Source of the DNA: Actimicrobium sp034313845
Lineage (GTDB): Bacteria; Pseudomonadota; Gammaproteobacteria; Burkholderiales; Burkholderiaceae_D
Direction: 5' to 3' (one strand)
NCBI RefSeq assembly: GCF_034313845.1
Contig: NZ_JAVIWN010000004.1
Length of the DNA: 64,000 bases
Positions 37,083 through 45,776 of this stretch are shown piece after piece. How positions within the stretch are numbered: position 1 is the first letter of the stretch; the number at the start of each line of letters is the position of its first letter. The notes under the pieces were generated by a model. That model ran no database searches. It worked only from the letters and a program-made list of their open reading frames with translations, and had not been told where the DNA came from. Made by a program: the position numbers and the translations under genes.

Positions 37083-38369
37083 TCACTCGCGAACAAACTG
37101 ATCAGAAAACTCCTTCAAGACTAACGCGTCATTTTCCAGAGCATTACGCGCTGAATCAAATGAAGAACGACGATAAGTCTTCACAGGAATTTCCGCAGCC
37201 CATTTATCATTCCCGAAAAACTGAAATCCGCTTTCCTTGATTTCCTTGAAAATCTGAATCGCTTCCTGTTTATTTCTTACCATGACCACGCCACCATAAT
37301 GTCCGATGCGCTTCGGCAAAAAGATTACACCAGGATAGTTATCGGCAATAACGGTATAAGGATTCTGCGTATCGGCTCCATGCTGAACAATACAATTGTC
37401 GTCAGTTCGTCCTAATGCCTTGTTTATCTCAGGAATAAATTTATTCAACCTTGGTGAAATAATTCCCCGATCGCACTCTGGTTCGGCGACGTGAAGACTA
37501 TCCTCATGCAACTCAGGTTTTGCTATTCCAGCGCTAGTCGATAAAGGTATATTCTCTTTTTCATCTGACATTTCAAAGTCACGCAATAACTTGTCCGATA
37601 TCGCTCTGCCGGAAGCGCTGGATGACTTATAGTTATCCTGCGTACCGAACCGGTCAAACGGCACCGCAAACAAGAGCAGGTCATAGTCAGCTGTTATCGG
37701 ACGTGGCGGCTTCCCGGTGCTGCCGGACTGGGCCAGGACATTGACTGGCTCACCTTGATACGCTATTGCATATTCAGCCACCTGATTGCGAACCGATAAT
37801 TTAGCTGAAAAGACATGCTGTTGATTATTTTTTTTGGCGAGAATACATAGATTATCCGAACTCCCCGTGATGCCTTGGGTGATGATCCCCATTCTACATA
37901 ACGTATCCAGACGATCCTGATTAATCACCAACGGAATACTAACGGCATGTTTATTATTAATACAGGCGTTAATTTCACCATTTGCTTTCTTAATTACTTT
38001 TGTCTTTCCGGCGATTTTACTTAATTCTTGCAGAACAGGAATAAACCCTGCCATCGGCCCCCAATCTGCACTTTTACCTTTGATAGTCAAACCTTTTGTG
38101 GGATAACCCTGCTCAAGCAATTGGGTTGCTAACGGATTAACCGGACGAAATCCGAATACAACGTCATTTTTTGTTGCCAGATCGGACAAGATGGTGAGGT
38201 GACTGTCAACAATGCCATGTTCGCTGCCACGTGCACGAACTGCTTCAATACCGCAGACTATCGCGCCGGATTCGTTATTACGGGAGTTTATTCGGGAAGA
38301 TGATTGCGAAGATAATACTGAACGCAATACAGGATTTTTTTGTGATTTAATCATCATGATGATATTCAT
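37083..38369 (-). CDS. ExoY-like nucleotidyl cyclase toxin (edema factor / CyaA family)
   Basis: A 428-residue protein that matches the catalytic domain of class II nucleotidyl cyclase toxins: Pseudomonas ExoY, anthrax edema factor, Bordetella CyaA. Seen: GYPTKGLTIKGKSADWGP with the paired lysines K92 and K99 (seven apart, as in ExoY and edema factor), K97 where EF/CyaA have His and ExoY has Lys, ITADYDLLLF with metal-binding D228 and D230, and VQHGADTQNPY with H330 and N336 (six apart, as in EF). All key catalytic positions are kept. The N-terminal ~50 residues are Ser/Asn-rich without a Sec signal, as in type III effectors. Family members make cAMP or other cyclic nucleotides only after activation by host actin or calmodulin. 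No secretion genes or calmodulin-type partner are nearby. SD is weak; DNA is A+T-richer than its neighbours (20-22 G+C per 60 in two lines counted, 31 in a third), suggesting horizontal gain. Confidence 0.88.
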   Translation of the reverse strand: MNIIMMIKSQKNPVLRSVLSSQSSSRINSRNNESGAIVCGIEAVRARGSEHGIVDSHLTILSDLATKNDVVFGFRPVNPLATQLLEQGYPTKGLTIKGKSADWGPMAGFIPVLQELSKIAGKTKVIKKANGEINACINNKHAVSIPLVINQDRLDTLCRMGIITQGITGSSDNLCILAKKNNQQHVFSAKLSVRNQVAEYAIAYQGEPVNVLAQSGSTGKPPRPITADYDLLLFAVPFDRFGTQDNYKSSSASGRAISDKLLRDFEMSDEKENIPLSTSAGIAKPELHEDSLHVAEPECDRGIISPRLNKFIPEINKALGRTDDNCIVQHGADTQNPYTVIADNYPGVIFLPKRIGHYGGVVMVRNKQEAIQIFKEIKESGFQFFGNDKWAAEIPVKTYRRSSFDSARNALENDALVLKEFSDQFVRE

Positions 38370-38681
38370 TTTGAATTTATTTTTATCTTAAAATATCTGC
38401 AATCATAGATATTCATTTATTTTAAATAAACACAAACTGATTATCAAATAACACAGGGATTATTAATTAATTCAAGCCCGCCCATTCATCACAGTTCGAT
38501 TTATTGTCAATTTGTGGCTGCAGAGGATAAACAGTTCCTTATTGACGACAAATATCACCAAAAGGTAATGCAATGTGTGTTGCATTGACCCTTACGATCA
38601 AACCGACGGCATTGTGCATCGCGCAGCAATGCCGAGGATTTCCTGCACGTTTTTTAGTACTGCAAGATGACCAGACTGGCC
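38370..38681. other. A+T-rich gene-free stretch
   Basis: 312 bp between the cyclase gene and regA. The first ~90 bp are very A+T-rich and must carry the cyclase promoter on the minus strand; no clear -35/-10 pair stands out. Around 38568-38590 a GCAATG/TTGCAT imperfect inverted pair is seen. No gene is apparent. Confidence 0.4.
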
Positions 38682-39212
38682 TTATTTGACGCGCTGCTTC
38701 TCCAGCTTGCGCGCCAGCGTGCGGCGATGCATGCCGAGCCGGCGTGCCGCTTCCGAGATATTAAAGTTCGATTCACGCAAGGCGTCATGAATGTGCTCCC
38801 ATTCGAGCGTCTTGATCGACGTCGACCGGTTGGTCAGGCTGACGTCGGTCTTGCCAGCGATGTTGCCGAAAGCGGCTTCGATGTCGTCGGTGTTGGACGG
38901 TTTGGCGAGATACTGGCAGGCACCGAGCTTGATCGCTTCCACCACCGTGACGATGCTGGCGAAGCCGGTCAATACCACAACCAGAATCGACGGATCATGC
39001 AAATTGAGCATGCGTACGCAATCGAGCCCTGACGATATCCCGTCCAGCTTCAGATCAACCACGGCAAAGCCGAAGGCGTGCTGTTTCACCAGCAGCGCGG
39101 CTCCTTCAAGGTTACTGGCAAGGAAAACCGTGTAGCCGCGCCGCTCGAACGAGCGCCCGAGCGTGCGTGCGAAGACCGCATCGTCTTCGATAATCAGCAA
39201 CTGACGGGTCAC
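38682..39212 (-). CDS. regA: Response regulator RegA (ActR/PrrA type)
   Basis: A 176-residue regulator from GTG 39210-39212 (VTRQLLIIEDDAVF); the frame extends upstream but no ATG is available. The receiver domain has acidic D10/D11 and phospho-acceptor D53 (VVDLKLDG), with the Thr/Lys switch in VLTGFAS and YLAKP. The short C-terminal domain is a Fis-type helix-turn-helix (NISEAARRLGMHRRTLARKL). Together with RegB this is the global redox two-component system of proteobacteria that adjusts respiration, carbon fixation and photosynthesis to the quinone pool. It is the last gene of the cyo operon, 22 bp after regB. Confidence 0.93.
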   Translation of the reverse strand: MTRQLLIIEDDAVFARTLGRSFERRGYTVFLASNLEGAALLVKQHAFGFAVVDLKLDGISSGLDCVRMLNLHDPSILVVVLTGFASIVTVVEAIKLGACQYLAKPSNTDDIEAAFGNIAGKTDVSLTNRSTSIKTLEWEHIHDALRESNFNISEAARRLGMHRRTLARKLEKQRVK

Positions 39213-39234
39213 CGGCGGCGCATTGTCGATCAGG

Positions 39235-40566
39235 TCATTCAAGGCTGATTGCCGCCAACGGAAGAGTGACCTGGACCAGTGCCCCACCCGACACAAGATT
39301 GCGGGCATGGACCACGCCGCCCAGCTTGCGCACCACATTCACGGTGAAAAACAGACCAAGCCCTCCCCCCGGGCGTCCTTTGGTGGACTGGTAGGGTTTG
39401 CCGAAGTGCGTCAACATCGGCGCAGGGAAGCCATCGCCGGCGTCGGTGACGACCAGCCGGAGCACGCCGCCTTCGCGCATGGCTTCAAAACGCAGCCAAG
39501 TTGGGGACGACTCGAAAGCGTTATCAAGCACGTTGCAGATCATTTGCTTGAGTGCGGAATCGAACACCACCGGCATGTCCTGTTCGATGTGGTTGTTATA
39601 TTCAAGGACAACCACCGGGCGGGTGACGCGCCATTCCAGTACCAGCTCATCTAGGAACGTGCAAATGGTGGTCTTGATCGACGATTCGCCACGGGCTTCG
39701 CCGGCCGACATGAGCACACCGCTCACGATCGTCTTGCAGCGTTTGAGTTGCGCCTGCATTTCACCCAGCTCATCGAGCAGTTGGGGGTTCTTCCGGAACT
39801 CCGGCATGTGCCGCCAGTCGCCGAGAATTACGGACAGCGTTGCCAGCGGCGTACCCAGTTCGTGCGCTGCGCCGGAGGCCAGCAATCCCATGCGGACGAT
39901 GTGCGCTTCTTCGGCAGCATGCTGGCGCAAGTCGGCCAGCATGGCTGCGCCACTACGCAAATTGTTGTTGATCCGGCTGACAAAAAACACCAGCAGACTG
40001 GCATTGAGCGCGAAGCACAACAGCATGCCTTCGATGTACAGATTGGACAGACCGCTAAGCTGCTCGGTTGGAAGGAGCAGCGGCTTGGCATACAGCGACA
40101 GACAGGCCAGGCAAGTACTGGTGATAGCGACAAACACCCAGGTCGACCAGGCTTCAAGCAGCACCGCACCCAGGATGACCTGCAGCAGGTAGAGGAAAGC
40201 AAACGGATTGGTGGTACCGCCGGTCAGATAGAGTAGCCCAGTCAATGTCGCCGCATCAACCAGCAAGGCGAGAAACAGTTCGCCATTGGTCACCACCCGT
40301 GATGCCCGCCAGCGTAAATGACTGGCGATGTTGAAGAGGATGAGGCAGGCCAGCACCTTGAGCAGATCACGCAGCGGCAAGGCAATACCAAAACCAAAAA
40401 TGACCACGGCAATCGTCGTGATCTGCCCCACCACGGCGATCCAGCGTAACTGGATCAACAGCAGCATGTTGCTGTGGCCAGCATTGCTTTCGGCACCAGG
40501 CCCGTCCTGTGACACCGATGATGGTGTCTGATTTTCCGGCATGGCGGACAGGCGAAATGGGTTCAT
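39235..40566 (-). CDS. regB: Redox sensor histidine kinase RegB (PrrB type)
   Basis: A 443-residue kinase with six predicted membrane helices in residues ~33-200. It carries the RegB ubiquinone-binding heptapeptide GGTTNPF (116-122), and the H-box GAAHELGTPLAT with phospho-His H235, N-box (NVLDNAFES) and G-boxes (DAGDGFP, GGGLGLF). The redox-active cysteine near the H-box of Rhodobacter RegB is not evident at the same place. The ATG overlaps the SURF1 stop as ATGA. Being encoded with a quinol oxidase fits a role in sensing the ubiquinone pool. Confidence 0.94.
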   Translation of the reverse strand: MNPFRLSAMPENQTPSSVSQDGPGAESNAGHSNMLLLIQLRWIAVVGQITTIAVVIFGFGIALPLRDLLKVLACLILFNIASHLRWRASRVVTNGELFLALLVDAATLTGLLYLTGGTTNPFAFLYLLQVILGAVLLEAWSTWVFVAITSTCLACLSLYAKPLLLPTEQLSGLSNLYIEGMLLCFALNASLLVFFVSRINNNLRSGAAMLADLRQHAAEEAHIVRMGLLASGAAHELGTPLATLSVILGDWRHMPEFRKNPQLLDELGEMQAQLKRCKTIVSGVLMSAGEARGESSIKTTICTFLDELVLEWRVTRPVVVLEYNNHIEQDMPVVFDSALKQMICNVLDNAFESSPTWLRFEAMREGGVLRLVVTDAGDGFPAPMLTHFGKPYQSTKGRPGGGLGLFFTVNVVRKLGGVVHARNLVSGGALVQVTLPLAAISLE

Positions 40567-41402
40567 GTCGTTGAGTCTAGGTCATTGTCCGGAAACTTGC
40601 CCGCGCGCAGCAAACGTCGCTCCTCACGCAGATTCCAGGCTACGGCACCGCCAAGCATGAACGCCAGAATAAACCACGTAATGGCATACACCAGGTGGCT
40701 GTTGTGGAAGGCAATCACCGTCAATCCGCCGACGGGCTGATCGCCGGACGGATCATCGGATCGACCACCGGCGCTGGCTGCGTCGGCATCGACGAAATAC
40801 GGTGCAACCGGACCGACCGCGCTGACGATATTGCCGGCAGCGGCAATCGCGCCAACATCCCGTGAATACCACCGATTGTTGGCAGGATCATTGCGACGCA
40901 GGAATGCTCCGCCTTTTTCAGTGATGCGCAGCAGTCCAGTGACAGTCGTTATCGCACCGGCGCGATCGACGGCATCGGCGACAGGACGTCCCGCTCCCGG
41001 CAACCAGTCGCCAGTACGGGCAGGCACATAGCCGCGGTTGACCAGCACCACATCGCCTGCGGCACGCCGCAGCGGTGTGAGTAACCAGAAACCACTACCG
41101 CGCTCGGTCACCGCCTGTACCCGCACCGAACGGCCATACAAGTATTGACCGGTAACTTGCACATGGCGATAACCATCCGATTCGGCCGTCACACCGGACC
41201 AGTCCGGTGCTGCAGGCACGTCGACGGCCGGGGCATTAACCCGCGCATCGACACGTGCGATCAGGTCGAGCTTCCATTGCAAGCGCGCGACCTGCCAGCC
41301 GCCCAGTCCCAGCAAGGTCAGAAAGATCACGCCGGCTCCGGTCAGCAACAGTACCTTGCCGGTCTTCGAGCGCATTCGGGAGACACCAGCCGCCGCGCTC
41401 AC
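40563..41402 (-). CDS. SURF1 family cytochrome oxidase assembly protein
   Basis: A 279-residue protein with a transmembrane helix near each end (about 18-38 and 240-258), the SURF1 topology. Conserved segments are GGWQVARLQWKLDLI after TM1, LVNRGYVP, NNRWYSRDV and YAITWFILAFML in TM2. The GTG at 41400-41402 is used, but M10 (41375) is an alternative; both SDs are weak. SURF1 proteins help insert heme a or metal into heme-copper oxidases. Here it lies between cyoD and regB, so it may serve the Cyo oxidase. Confidence 0.92.
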   Translation of the reverse strand: MSAAAGVSRMRSKTGKVLLLTGAGVIFLTLLGLGGWQVARLQWKLDLIARVDARVNAPAVDVPAAPDWSGVTAESDGYRHVQVTGQYLYGRSVRVQAVTERGSGFWLLTPLRRAAGDVVLVNRGYVPARTGDWLPGAGRPVADAVDRAGAITTVTGLLRITEKGGAFLRRNDPANNRWYSRDVGAIAAAGNIVSAVGPVAPYFVDADAASAGGRSDDPSGDQPVGGLTVIAFHNSHLVYAITWFILAFMLGGAVAWNLREERRLLRAGKFPDNDLDSTT

Positions 41403-41451
41403 GCCAAGGATGCCGGTCTGATGATCGACATCCGCACTGCAATGCGTTGCA

Positions 41452-41985
41452 TCACGGTGCTTTTGGCGCGACGGGCATATCCTTCATGCCCTCCATGCCT
41501 TCCATCCCCTTCATCCCTTCCATCCCCTTCATGCCCTCCATGGCTGGCATCGCTGGTGCACTCTTGATCGACCCGGTCGTTGCATCGCCTGTGGTGTCGG
41601 GCATCATCCCCGGCATCATGTTGTGATTGAGGTGATACATGACCCAGATCGAACCGCTGAGCATGATCACGACCAATATCGTCGTGAAGATCAGCGCGAG
41701 TATCGACCAGCCGCCTTCCGACTTCGTATTCATGTGCAGGAAGTACACCATGTGTACGACGATCTGCACGGCCGCCAATCCAAGAACGACCAGAGCGGTC
41801 GTGCTCGAGCTCTCGAAGACTTTACCCAGCACGACCCAGAACGGAATCGCGGTCAGGATGACGGCCAGGATGAAGCCGGTCAGATAGCTTTTTGCGGTGC
41901 CATGATCGGCATGCGTGTGATGACTCTCATCATGCTCGTTGTGGCCGCTGTCAGGGGCTGCCACGTGGTTATGTGTCGTACTCAC
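41452..41985 (-). CDS. cyoD: Cytochrome o ubiquinol oxidase subunit IV with His-rich head and Met-rich tail
   Basis: A 177-residue protein from GTG 41983-41985, overlapping the cyoC stop as GTGA. The central ~85 residues with three membrane helices (KSYLTGFILAVILTAIPFW…, VQIVVHMVYFLHMN, IFTTILVVIML…) are standard CyoD. The additions are unusual: an N-terminal His-rich segment (eight His in residues 5-28) and a C-terminal tail (~122-170) rich in Met-Glu-Gly-Met-Lys repeats (MEGMKG units). Family members are usually near 110 residues. Met- and His-rich tracts bind copper in other proteins, so a role in metal supply to CyoB is a possible inference. Confidence 0.93.
   Translation of the reverse strand: MSTTHNHVAAPDSGHNEHDESHHTHADHGTAKSYLTGFILAVILTAIPFWVVLGKVFESSSTTALVVLGLAAVQIVVHMVYFLHMNTKSEGGWSILALIFTTILVVIMLSGSIWVMYHLNHNMMPGMMPDTTGDATTGSIKSAPAMPAMEGMKGMEGMKGMEGMEGMKDMPVAPKAP
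41481..41540 (-). repeat. Tandem repeat encoding the Met-rich CyoD tail
   Basis: Tandem 9- and 18-base units (CCTTCCATC / CCCTTCATG-type on the plus strand) encode repeated Met-Glu-Gly and Met-Lys-Gly triplets. Such in-frame repeats can change copy number by slippage without breaking the gene. Confidence 0.75.
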
Positions 41986-42602
41986 GGCAGGACTCCCATC
42001 AGATAAACAAAGGTAAAGACGCCGATCCACACTACGTCAAGGAAATGCCAGAACATCGACAAGCACATCAGGCGACGGCTGTTTTCTGTTGTCAGGCCAT
42101 ACATGCCGACCTGCAACATCAATGTCACCAGCCAGATGATGCCGAACGTCACGTGCAAACCGTGGGTACCGACCAGCGTGAAGAACGCAGTCAGAAATCC
42201 GCTGCGTTGCGGGCCAGCGCCTTCCTGGATAAGGTGAATGAATTCATACATTTCCAGGCCAATGAAGCAGGCCCCGATCAGGCCGGTAATCCCCAGCCAG
42301 ATCAGTGTGCTACGCACGCGCTTGCGCTGCATTTCCAGCATCGCAAAGCCGTACGTGATCGACGACACCAGCAAAAACGCGGTGTTGAGGGCAACCAGCG
42401 GCAGGTTAAACAGCTCGGCCCCGGTCGGGCCGCCCGCATAGTTCCTGCCGAGCACTGCATACACTGCGAACAGTGCAGCAAATACCAGGCAGTCGCTCAT
42501 CAGATACAACCAGAAACCGAGCGTCGTGCCGTTCTCCGGGTGATGCTCCAGCACGTAATACCGCGTGCTGTCGGTGGAGGGAGAAGTCACTGTATTACGC
42601 AT
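41982..42602 (-). CDS. cyoC: Cytochrome o ubiquinol oxidase subunit III
   Basis: A 206-residue membrane protein with five helices. GFWLYLMSDCLVFAALFAVYAVL near the start and FTLVGTHGLHVTFGIIWLVTL later are typical of CyoC. ATG 42600-42602 lies within the last codons of cyoB (8-bp overlap), so translation is coupled. It stabilises the CyoAB core. Confidence 0.96.
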   Translation of the reverse strand: MRNTVTSPSTDSTRYYVLEHHPENGTTLGFWLYLMSDCLVFAALFAVYAVLGRNYAGGPTGAELFNLPLVALNTAFLLVSSITYGFAMLEMQRKRVRSTLIWLGITGLIGACFIGLEMYEFIHLIQEGAGPQRSGFLTAFFTLVGTHGLHVTFGIIWLVTLMLQVGMYGLTTENSRRLMCLSMFWHFLDVVWIGVFTFVYLMGVLP

Positions 42603-44598
42603 GTTGGGTCAGCAATCTTGTACGGTTATCTTCAATCCGGGTGACTTCTTCAGCCGGGATGTAAAAGTCACGCTTGTAGTTGAACGTGTGGGCAATAATC
42701 CCGGCAATCATCATGCCGAAGCTCATGCCAGCGACCAGCCACATGTGCCAGATCAGGGCAAACCCAATCACCGCAGTCATCAGCGCAATCAGGAAACCTG
42801 CTGCCGTATTTTTTGGCATGTGGATTGGCAGGAAACCGGTCACCGGACGGACATAACCATTTTGCTTCATGTCAGCCCAGGCATCGGTGTCATGAACCCG
42901 TGGCGTGAAGGCGAAGTTGTACGACGGTGGTGGCGACGAAGTCGACCACTCCAGCGTACGACCACCCCATGGATCGCCAGTGAAATCGCCCAGTTCTTTC
43001 CGACGGATGTAGCTGACGATCAACTGAATGATGAAGGCAGCGATACCCAGTGCGATCAGCACTGCACCAGCAGCGGCGATCTGGAACCAGATCTGCAACG
43101 ACGGATCTTCAAAATGGTTCAGACGACGTGTCACACCCATCAGGCCAAGCACATACAGCGGCATGAAGGCGAAATAGAAGCCCACTGTCCACAACCAGAA
43201 CGACCACTTGCCCCAGTACGAATCCAGCTTGTAACCGAAGGCTTTCGGGAACCAGTAATTGATACCGGCAAACATGCCGAACACGACGCCACCGATGATC
43301 ACGTTATGGAAGTGCGCAATCAGGAACAGGCTGTTATGCAACACGAAGTCGGCCGCTGGTACTGCCAGCAACACGCCGGTCATGCCACCGATGACGAAGG
43401 TAATCATGAAGCCAATCGTCCACAGCATCGGTACTTCAAAACGGATACGACCGCGGTACATCGTGAACAGCCAGTTGAAAATCTTGGCCCCGGTCGGAAT
43501 CGAAATGATCATCGTCGTGATACCGAAGAAGGCATTGACGCTGGCCCCCGACCCCATCGTGAAGAAGTGATGCAGCCACACAATGTAGGAAAGAATCGTG
43601 ATCACCAGTGTCGCGTACACCATCGACGTATAGCCGAAGATCCGCTTGCTCGAGAAGGTGGCGACAATTTCGGAGAACACGCCAAATGCCGGCAAGACCA
43701 GAATGTAGACTTCCGGGTGACCCCAGATCCAGATCAGGTTGACGTACATCATCGAATTTCCACCAAGGTCGTTGGTAAAGAAATTGGTGCCGACCATGCG
43801 GTCCAGTGACAGCATGCCGAGTACGGCAGCCAGTACCGGGAAAGCGGCGACAACCAGGATGTTGGTACACAGCGATGTCCAGATAAAGATCGGCATTTTC
43901 ATCAGCGTCATGCCGGGTGCGCGCATCTTGACGATGGTGGCGATCAGGTTAATCCCCGATAGTAGCGTCCCTACCCCCGCCACCTGTAGCGACCAGATGT
44001 AATAGTCGACCCCCACATCCGGACTGGACAATATCCCGGACAACGGTGGATAGGCCAACCAGCCGGTCCTGGCGAATTCACCCACGAACAGTGATGCCAT
44101 CACCAGCATGCCGCCAAATGCGGTCATCCAGAAACTGAAGTTGTTCAGGAACGGGAAGGCCACGTCACGTGCGCCGATTTGCAGCGGAATGACGTAGTTC
44201 ATCAGTCCGGTGACCAGCGGCATCGCGACAAAGAAAATCATGATCACGCCGTGCGCGGTGAAAATCTGATCGTAGTGATGGGCCGGCAGGAAGCCGCCGG
44301 AATCACCGAATGCAAACGCCTGCTGCGCACGCATCATCAGCGCATCGGAAAATCCGCGCAACAGCATGATCAGAGCGAACACGATGTACATGATGCCAAT
44401 GCGTTTGTGGTCAATGCTGGTAATCCAGTCGCGCCAGAGCGGGCCCCAGAGTTTGTAGTACGTCAGTGCGCCTAGCACCGCTGCACCGCCTATCCCTACC
44501 ATCAGGAAGGTCGCCAGAAGGATGGGCTCATGCAGGGGAATCGCTTCCCAGGTGAGCCTTCCGAAAATCAACTTCGTCAGATCCATATTATTGAACAT
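42595..44598 (-). CDS. cyoB: Cytochrome o ubiquinol oxidase subunit I
   Basis: A 667-residue heme-copper oxidase core subunit from ATG 44596-44598 (MFNNMDLTKLIFGRLTWEAI), with AGGA seven bases upstream. Signatures include SIDHKRIGIMYI, the heme ligand His in FTAHGVIMIFFVAMP, the CuB His region WGHPEVYILVLPAFG, VWLHHFFTMG and FHNVIIGGVVFGMFAG with the heme ligands. It oxidises ubiquinol, reduces O2 to water and pumps protons. Fifteen or so helices are expected. Confidence 0.97.
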   Translation of the reverse strand: MFNNMDLTKLIFGRLTWEAIPLHEPILLATFLMVGIGGAAVLGALTYYKLWGPLWRDWITSIDHKRIGIMYIVFALIMLLRGFSDALMMRAQQAFAFGDSGGFLPAHHYDQIFTAHGVIMIFFVAMPLVTGLMNYVIPLQIGARDVAFPFLNNFSFWMTAFGGMLVMASLFVGEFARTGWLAYPPLSGILSSPDVGVDYYIWSLQVAGVGTLLSGINLIATIVKMRAPGMTLMKMPIFIWTSLCTNILVVAAFPVLAAVLGMLSLDRMVGTNFFTNDLGGNSMMYVNLIWIWGHPEVYILVLPAFGVFSEIVATFSSKRIFGYTSMVYATLVITILSYIVWLHHFFTMGSGASVNAFFGITTMIISIPTGAKIFNWLFTMYRGRIRFEVPMLWTIGFMITFVIGGMTGVLLAVPAADFVLHNSLFLIAHFHNVIIGGVVFGMFAGINYWFPKAFGYKLDSYWGKWSFWLWTVGFYFAFMPLYVLGLMGVTRRLNHFEDPSLQIWFQIAAAGAVLIALGIAAFIIQLIVSYIRRKELGDFTGDPWGGRTLEWSTSSPPPSYNFAFTPRVHDTDAWADMKQNGYVRPVTGFLPIHMPKNTAAGFLIALMTAVIGFALIWHMWLVAGMSFGMMIAGIIAHTFNYKRDFYIPAEEVTRIEDNRTRLLTQHA

Positions 44599-44723
44599 CG
44601 TTTTTTCCTGAAACAAAATGAAGCTGCCCGGCAGGCGAGCAACGAGGCAGTCGCACCATAGCGACATGCCCGGACAAAACTGTCCGCTGATACTGGTGTT
44701 GTTGGTGCTGCTGGTACTGGAAA

Positions 44724-45659
44724 TTATTCTTTTGCATTGCCATGCCCCATCGCCGCATGGGCATCTTTCATCATTGTCGCGTCCATGCAGGGCTCGCCGG
44801 CGACGACGCAGCGATTAACGATGGCATGGAACAGATCGCCATCGACTTCACCGAACCGCTGTACCGGCACGCGCTCGCTAGGCTTTTCAAGCTCGACGTA
44901 GCTGGCCCGGCGAAGCGTCTTGCCTTCGTCACGGACTTGTTTTACCCAGCCATCGAAACCTTCCTTTGTCATGCCATGGAACTTGAAGCGCATGTCCGAA
45001 AAACCGGCTCCGCTGTAATTGGCCGAGAAGCCGTCGTACACGCCCTGCTTGTTGATGACTGCATTGAGACTGGTTTGCATCCCCGGCATGGCGTAGATCT
45101 GGCCGGCCAGTGCCGGAATGTAAAACGAATTCATCACGGTCGACGCGGTGATCTTGAAACGGATCGGTACGTCAACCGGGGCAGCAAGTTCGTTGAGGCT
45201 GGCGATGCCCAGTTCCGGGTAAATGAACAACCACTTCCAGTCGAGTGCGACGACCTCGACGATCAGCGGCTTGGTGCCTGCGGCGATCGGGCGATCAGCG
45301 TCGATATGCGTCAGCGCCCGGTAAGGATCAAGCTTGTGAGTGCTGATCCACGTGATCGTGCCAAGCACGATGATGATCAGCAGCGGCGCGCCCCAGATAA
45401 TCAGTTCGAGCCGGGTTGAATGATCCCAGTCCGGTTCGTAAATCGCAGCGGTATTGCTCTTGCGGTAGCGCCAGGCGAACAGGATGATCAGCACGATCAC
45501 CGGCACGATAATCAGCAGCATCAGCAGCGTCGAGACGATGAGCAAATTACCTTGCTGCTGGGCGATGTAACCGGACGGACTCAACAGAACCGTGTTGCAT
45601 CCGGCAAGCGGGAGGGTGGCTGACAGCAGCAGGAGACGGCGTAAATTCAAGGCAATCAT
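44724..45659 (-). CDS. cyoA: Cytochrome o ubiquinol oxidase subunit II
   Basis: A 311-residue lipoprotein with the lipobox LPLAGC (C21), two membrane helices (~residues 35-60 and 82-105) and a periplasmic cupredoxin-like domain (KWLFIYPELGIASLNELAAPVDVP…). The CuA ligands of cytochrome c oxidases are absent, as expected for a quinol oxidase. First gene of the cyo operon. The 117-bp gap to the divergent MFS gene holds the promoters. Confidence 0.96.
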   Translation of the reverse strand: MIALNLRRLLLLSATLPLAGCNTVLLSPSGYIAQQQGNLLIVSTLLMLLIIVPVIVLIILFAWRYRKSNTAAIYEPDWDHSTRLELIIWGAPLLIIIVLGTITWISTHKLDPYRALTHIDADRPIAAGTKPLIVEVVALDWKWLFIYPELGIASLNELAAPVDVPIRFKITASTVMNSFYIPALAGQIYAMPGMQTSLNAVINKQGVYDGFSANYSGAGFSDMRFKFHGMTKEGFDGWVKQVRDEGKTLRRASYVELEKPSERVPVQRFGEVDGDLFHAIVNRCVVAGEPCMDATMMKDAHAAMGHGNAKE

Positions 45660-45776
45660 GCTAGAAAATCCAGTTCGATATATCAGAATGTGCTAACTTA
45701 AATCCAACGTCCGTTTCGCACAATTGGACGTTTTGTCCACCCCCCCTGAATTTAGAGACTCGAAGGCAACAAGACC

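Noticed and set aside
36813..38681. Duplicated tRNA-Pro 3' end as an attachment site of the A+T-rich insert
   Set aside because: I looked for a repeat of the T-arm and acceptor segment in the insert and up to regA and saw none, and there is no integrase gene.
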